Shown in pieces: positions 59,673 through 64,000 of a stretch of 64,000 nt of DNA (within the stretch, counting starts at the first letter, position 1; each line of letters starts with the position of its first letter). The notes beneath the pieces are model-generated. The model saw only the letters and a program-made list of their open reading frames with translations, ran no database searches and had not been told where the DNA came from. This stretch comes from Ruminococcus bromii (GTDB lineage Bacteria > Bacillota > Clostridia > Oscillospirales > Acutalibacteraceae), in NCBI RefSeq assembly GCF_002834235.1, contig NZ_NNBY01000032.1, positions 87,657 to 151,656 of the forward strand, read 5' to 3'. The translations under genes and the position numbers were made by a program.

Positions 59673-62600
59673 GTCTTATCTACTCCTAATTTCTTATTAA
59701 GTATTTCGAGCTTTTTGCGGCATTCCTCAATTTCATCGCTGAAACTTTCGTGCTTTTTGAGTTCTTCCTTAAGTTGATATTCTCTTTCTTGCAGCTTAGC
59801 AAATCCATTTTTCAATTTATCAAAGTGCTTTTGTAAATCATCAAGAAAATTATCGATTCTTATTAAATTGCCCGTATTCGTATCTCCGAGTTCTACATAA
59901 TAACGACCGTTTCGTTTCAGCCAAATATAAGGTTTTTCCCGTGTCATGTTAGCGGGGAGAATAATTTCAAAACCTCGATATGTTGTAAGGGCTTTCTCTT
60001 TCGGTTCAAGAACATATCCAATAAGAGAAGAATGAATGTATTCTCTTAAATGTTTACGCTTTTCCGTTGCTTCCTTCTTTACCTTGCTATCAACCGGTTC
60101 GAGATTTTCTTGTTTCCATCCGTTGTAAAATGCAATATCGGCTTCACATTGGGCAATATTGTTCTCTTGATTGGATATTTTTCCGGGCATCTCTAACAGT
60201 TCTTTTTCCATGCGAATTCTTGAATCAACAAGTTTGCGCTGTAATGTCAGATAGCGCGAAAGCTCGTTTGCGGTCTTCACACGCTCTTTTACAAGAGGAT
60301 TTCCTACGGCCAGAGCTTTGACCTCGGCATAGTCGAGCACTGTGTCTTCAATATCCTTTCCACTCCGCTCGGTAAGCGATCCGGAAAGCAATCCGGTAAT
60401 AAATCGTTGCTTGGTTTCGAGCAGCTGCCATGAATAGGCATCAAAGCTCCCTTCTGTAATATATCGGAAAATCTGCACTTTTGAATTGGTATTTCCTTGG
60501 CGCAGAATGCGCCCCTCACGTTGCGTCATATCTGCCGGTCTCCACGGAACATCGATATGATGCAGAGCGATCAGCTTATCCTGAATATTTACACCGAGTC
60601 CGAGTTTGAAGGTCGAACCGAGCAACACGCGAATGTCGCCTTTCCTGACTTGAGCAAACATGGTATTTCTCTGTGCTTCGGTCCGGGCATCATGAATAAA
60701 AGCAATCTTGTCAGAAGGAACGCCTTTACTCTGAAGCATAGTCTTCACTTCATCATAAATGTTAAAACCCGTTTTAGGAGTCGATGTGTCGCAGAAAATG
60801 ATTTGTGCAGATTTACAAGCCGTTGTTTTGAAATATATATCAGCAACATTTTCGACACAGCGTGCCACTTTCGATTGATAAGTGAACATAGCATTCGGAT
60901 CGACCAGCCTTAAATCAAGCGCTGCTTTCCTTCCGTCTGTCGTGATTTTCAGCATATTGTCATCTTTGCGACCAACATATCCTTTGCGAACATTCTCTGC
61001 TCTCTGTGAAATATCTTTCAGATAATCTGCAAAATCATTTGTTTTTGAGATCAGCGCATCGGTATATCCATCTATCTGCGGGATACCGGCTAATGTGTCC
61101 ACTTGATGAAAATCGGCAATGGATGACAGTAGAGATGTGAGTTCGGGAAGGTTGTGAAACTTAGAAAAACGAGTGGCAAGCCGATAACTGCTTGTGTCAA
61201 CATCAATTTCAAATTCCGTGCTCCTTTCTGCAAACATACCGATCCAACTGTCAAAGTTCTGAAGATCCAGCATGGCAAGTTCACCGCTTTGCAAATACAT
61301 CTGCATAATAAACGCATCTGTGATAGAATTTGTAATCGGAGTTCCGGTAGCGAAGACAACTCCTGCGCCGTCATTCTTCTTCTGCACCATATGTACCTTA
61401 TCCATCATATCCTTGCATTTCTTGGAACCTGAAGCACTGATTCCAAGAACTTTATCTGCTTTTGTTTCGATAGGAACATTCTTAAAATTGTGTGCCTCAT
61501 CTACAAAGAGTCTTGTAATTCCGAGATCATCAAAATACACACCGTTATACAAATCATCCATTGTAACGGCAAGTTCAGATAAGGCTTTTGAAACCGCCTC
61601 TTGTTTCTTCTTCAAACGAGAAGTGGCCTTGTTCTTTTTGCCCGCTATTTCTGCGATAAGTTCCTGTTCATAAACAAGCCTGTTTCGATAGTATTCCTTT
61701 GACAACGGAATCCGCTCAAAACAACTGTAAGCAATAATGATCCCATCAAAATCCTCGTCACGTATTCTTTCAAGAAGACTTTCTCTTTTTGATGGAGTAA
61801 AACTCTTCGGCTCTACACAAAGAATATTGGCACTCGGGTACATGGCATAGAAAATGTTTTTCCATTGACCGACAATGTTATTTGGAACAACAAACATGTT
61901 CTTTTCAGACAGCCCCATGCGGCGCATTTCCATTGCCGCAGCAATCATAACATAGGTTTTTCCGGCTCCGACATCGTGTGCCAATAGAGTGTTCGGAGTA
62001 AAAAGAATTCGCGCAACAGCGTCTTTTTGATAGGAATAAAGCTTTATCGCCGGAGACATGTCGGGAAACCGTAAAAATGATCCGTCAAAAATTCTTTTTC
62101 GAACGCAACTGAAATTGTTCTCAAAAATCATTTCAAGACGTTCTTTTCTTCTTTCATCCTCCCAGATCCATTTTTGGAACGCCTTTATCATTTTGTTTTG
62201 TTTTTCAATGGCCAGAATGGTTTCAGACTGGTTAATAACTCTTTTTTTGCCCGAAGAATTTGTATTACATACGACTTCATCGGTAACTGCGACCGACTTC
62301 ATGTTCAAAGTTCTTTCGAGAATATGAAGAGCGTTTATTCTGTCGGTACCGTATGTTCGTGTCACCTTGACGTCATGATTGTATCTGCTTTTGAATGGTA
62401 TTTCCCAAGTACCGGTCAATTCATCGTGTTTTGTATTGAAATCTTCTTCGTTATCGATGCTATACCAGTATCTGCGCCAATCGCCAAGAAGATGTTCAAT
62501 AAAATCATCAATTATATCCGTAGGTACCCACGGCGAACCCAGTGTCACATAGATATCTTTTGTTGCAACAGTAGGAGGAAGAACCTTTTCAATAGCTTTG

Positions 62601-63184
62601 ACATTATCAGTAAAATAGCCGTCGTATTCCTTATCAGCTTCTTTAGCCGCCTTCCATTTCCGCATCATATTGCCTGACAGATATTCCTCAGAGGTTTCCC
62701 AACCTTTATAGAAGCACTCGCCCCATGTTTCCGGATTCTGATAGATAGATCCTTTCAGCACACCGATAATTGTTTTGTAGTCCTCACCGGTTATTGAAGA
62801 AATATATTCAATATCAACCCGTCCGAGATTAGATAGACTGAAAATGAGACCGTCGGAAATGCTGTCAGCGTGAATACCCTGAGTCCTTACATCCTGATTG
62901 AACGCATTTTCCCAATCGAGCGGAAGATCCATGCAGGTAACTTCACGTATATGTGCTTCTTTTTTCTCTTTTTCTTCACGGGCTTTCCGCTCTAATTCTT
63001 CTTTTTCCCTGCGGCGGCGTTCATTTTCCTCATGTTTTTCTGCGGTACGCTTAGCTGCACGGAGCTTACCTATAACCTCCTCAATTTCATCTGAGGAATA
63101 CTTGCTGTCAATATTCCCCGCAAGCCCCAAAATATCAAAAAGACTCAAGTGTGCACTGTCACCAGAATGATTTTTATTAGACAT
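59669..63184 (-). CDS. SNF2-type DEAD/DEAH helicase
   Basis: A 1171-residue superfamily 2 helicase. A charged coiled coil (about 35-75) is followed by a domain seen in large mobile-element helicases (about 80-330). The motor has Walker A AHDVGAGKTYV at about 398-408, DEAHNFKN at about 558, TGTPITNS, and helicase C motifs HHIDVPWRPADMTQREGRILRQG at about 885. A C-terminal coiled-coil region follows (about 950-1160). Similar helicases occur in conjugative elements fused to a methylase, which is absent here. It is first of the four-gene set and overlaps the MoxR gene. Start ATG 63184. Confidence 0.88.
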   Translation of the reverse strand: MSNKNHSGDSAHLSLFDILGLAGNIDSKYSSDEIEEVIGKLRAAKRTAEKHEENERRRREKEELERKAREEKEKKEAHIREVTCMDLPLDWENAFNQDVRTQGIHADSISDGLIFSLSNLGRVDIEYISSITGEDYKTIIGVLKGSIYQNPETWGECFYKGWETSEEYLSGNMMRKWKAAKEADKEYDGYFTDNVKAIEKVLPPTVATKDIYVTLGSPWVPTDIIDDFIEHLLGDWRRYWYSIDNEEDFNTKHDELTGTWEIPFKSRYNHDVKVTRTYGTDRINALHILERTLNMKSVAVTDEVVCNTNSSGKKRVINQSETILAIEKQNKMIKAFQKWIWEDERRKERLEMIFENNFSCVRKRIFDGSFLRFPDMSPAIKLYSYQKDAVARILFTPNTLLAHDVGAGKTYVMIAAAMEMRRMGLSEKNMFVVPNNIVGQWKNIFYAMYPSANILCVEPKSFTPSKRESLLERIRDEDFDGIIIAYSCFERIPLSKEYYRNRLVYEQELIAEIAGKKNKATSRLKKKQEAVSKALSELAVTMDDLYNGVYFDDLGITRLFVDEAHNFKNVPIETKADKVLGISASGSKKCKDMMDKVHMVQKKNDGAGVVFATGTPITNSITDAFIMQMYLQSGELAMLDLQNFDSWIGMFAERSTEFEIDVDTSSYRLATRFSKFHNLPELTSLLSSIADFHQVDTLAGIPQIDGYTDALISKTNDFADYLKDISQRAENVRKGYVGRKDDNMLKITTDGRKAALDLRLVDPNAMFTYQSKVARCVENVADIYFKTTACKSAQIIFCDTSTPKTGFNIYDEVKTMLQSKGVPSDKIAFIHDARTEAQRNTMFAQVRKGDIRVLLGSTFKLGLGVNIQDKLIALHHIDVPWRPADMTQREGRILRQGNTNSKVQIFRYITEGSFDAYSWQLLETKQRFITGLLSGSLTERSGKDIEDTVLDYAEVKALAVGNPLVKERVKTANELSRYLTLQRKLVDSRIRMEKELLEMPGKISNQENNIAQCEADIAFYNGWKQENLEPVDSKVKKEATEKRKHLREYIHSSLIGYVLEPKEKALTTYRGFEIILPANMTREKPYIWLKRNGRYYVELGDTNTGNLIRIDNFLDDLQKHFDKLKNGFAKLQEREYQLKEELKKHESFSDEIEECRKKLEILNKKLGVDKT

Positions 63185-63266
63185 GTACCGTCACGCTCCG
63201 ATCCTCTTTTGTTCACCAATTTAATTATATTTTACAGCAGATAATGTACCAATTTCGGAACATAGA

Positions 63267-63300
63267 AAAAGCAGACTGCGTTTTCACAGTCTGCTTTTAT
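63267..63300. terminator. Terminator hairpin between the helicase operon and the IS element
   Basis: AAAAGCAGACTG pairs with CAGTCTGCTTTT around a short loop. With A and T runs on both sides it can act in either direction, for example ending transcription into the helicase promoter region. Confidence 0.65.
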
Positions 63301-63302
63301 TA

Positions 63303-64000
63303 ATGGGTTTACCCAGTGCCACGCTTGCGTGGTACAAACAACCACCCGCTATGCGGGTGTGCATAAAAAGTTATACAAAAAAATCACCAATCGTATTACA
63401 ATAAGAATGTTCAAGTCTATTGTAAAAAAGAAAGGTGATTTTAATGGCAAATAAAACAAATAGTTTATCCCACACAAAATGGATGTGCAAATACCATGTA
63501 GTGTTTGTACCAAAGTATAGAAGAAAAATAATATATGCACAGTATCGACAGAGTTTGCAAGACATAATAAGATTGTTATGTCAGTACAAAGGAGTGGAGA
63601 TACTAGAGGGGCATATGATGATAGATCATGTACACTTGCTATTAAGTATACCACCGAAGATGAGTGTGTCAAGTTTTATGGGATATTTAAAAGGAAAAAG
63701 TGCGTTGATGATGTTTGACAAACACGCAAATCTGAAGTATAAGTTTGGAAATAGGCACTTTTGGGCAGAAGGATATTATGTGAGTACAGTAGGTCTAAAT
63801 GAAGCAACCATAAGAAAATACATAGAAGACCAAGAAAAGCATGATATAGCACTAGATAAATTAAGTGTACGAGAATATGAAGACCCTTTTAAGGGTGGCG
63901 AGTAATACAAACACCCTTTAAGGGGTGGCGAAAGAGGCAAAGGCAATAGGCTTGAACAAAGTGAAAGCCAGCGTCTTGAGGCGCTGGCCGGTAGCATGGG
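63303..64000 (+). mobile_element. IS200/IS605-type insertion sequence (right end at or beyond window edge)
   Basis: It contains a single Y1 transposase gene. Hairpins typical of IS200 ends lie on the left, where CCACGC/GCGTGG is at about 63317-63332 and CACCCGC/GCGGGTG at about 63341-63361. On the right GCCAGCG/CGCTGGC lies at about 63969-63986. After the gene a short near-repeat (CCTTTTAAGGGTGGCGA, then CCCTTTAAGGGGTGGCGA) occurs twice. No accessory tnpB is seen within the window. Exact ends are not defined. Confidence 0.8.
63444..63905 (+). CDS. tnpA: IS200/IS605 family Y1 transposase TnpA
   Basis: A 153-residue HUH/Y1 single-strand transposase. The start THTKW-like SHTKWMCKYHVVFVPKYRRK is diagnostic; the HUH motif is in MIDHVHLLLS; the catalytic Tyr lies in the C-terminal helix (NEATIRKYIEDQE). 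It excises and inserts single-stranded DNA by recognising end hairpins. ATG 63444 follows AAAGGTGATT. The gene appears intact. Confidence 0.95.
   Translation: MANKTNSLSHTKWMCKYHVVFVPKYRRKIIYAQYRQSLQDIIRLLCQYKGVEILEGHMMIDHVHLLLSIPPKMSVSSFMGYLKGKSALMMFDKHANLKYKFGNRHFWAEGYYVSTVGLNEATIRKYIEDQEKHDIALDKLSVREYEDPFKGGE

Noticed and set aside
59669..63184. Calling the helicase simply a conjugative-element gene
   Set aside because: Similar helicases occur in such elements, but no methylase, relaxase or conjugation genes are present and it is tightly coupled to MoxR and VWA genes instead.

Overview
The window reads as a low-GC, spore-forming gut Firmicute of the Ruminococcus/Oscillospiraceae kind. Pointers are a SCIFF peptide with its radical-SAM maturase, a GerQ/CwlJ spore germination pair, a dockerin-bearing secreted protein, a CdaA/CdaR c-di-AMP pair, strong AAAGGAGG ribosome sites and frequent TTG/GTG starts. 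Most of the window is ordinary chromosomal backbone. It is interrupted by three accessory stretches.

Backbone left (1-12.5 kb): a truncated secreted DUF4430 protein behind a cobalamin-type riboswitch; feoAB; an MBL-fold hydrolase; the SCIFF peptide and maturase; an Orn/Lys/Arg decarboxylase-fold enzyme; prfC; hemW; a zinc-ribbon membrane protein; and the germination pair cwlJ-gerQ.

Accessory region A (about 12.7-25.5 kb): a decayed HTH gene; an RNase III paralogue with two dsRNA-binding domains plus a 57-residue acidic protein; a decayed tnpV; an AAA-ATPase/PD-(D/E)XK protein; a complete type I restriction system hsdR-hsdM-hsdS; a tRNA-Ser(CGA); and a Schlafen/AlbA_2-type ATP-binding protein. 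The tnpV-to-hsdS stretch is visibly richer in G+C than its surroundings. No integrase is present.

Backbone middle (25.6-50.1 kb): a TetR-controlled heterodimeric ABC exporter; a frameshifted GNAT gene; an XRE regulator; rpiB-tsaB-tsaE-fhs; a RodA/FtsW protein; cdaA-cdaR; a cysteine desulfurase with a DUF3343 partner; the asd-dapA-dapB diaminopimelate genes; queA-tgt-yajC-TIGR04086; and a pseudokinase-PASTA-YARHG membrane protein followed by a polytopic membrane protein.

Accessory region B (50.2-54.8 kb) is a graveyard: a DUF4143 ATPase pseudogene, a DinJ/YafQ pair whose toxin is frameshifted, a dockerin-BIG2-C39 secreted protein, a possible polymorphic-toxin tail with a candidate immunity gene, and a degenerate ATPase-like fragment.

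Accessory region C (54.9-63.2 kb) is the most interesting locus: four co-oriented large genes encoding an SNF2-type helicase, a MoxR-type AAA+ ATPase, a metallopeptidase/VWA (DUF2201-type) protein and a CbbX-type AAA+ protein with an unusual N-terminal half. The first three overlap each other and look like one operon. The set resembles an NTP-driven conflict or defence system, but that function is inferred from composition only. The window ends in an IS200/IS605-type element.
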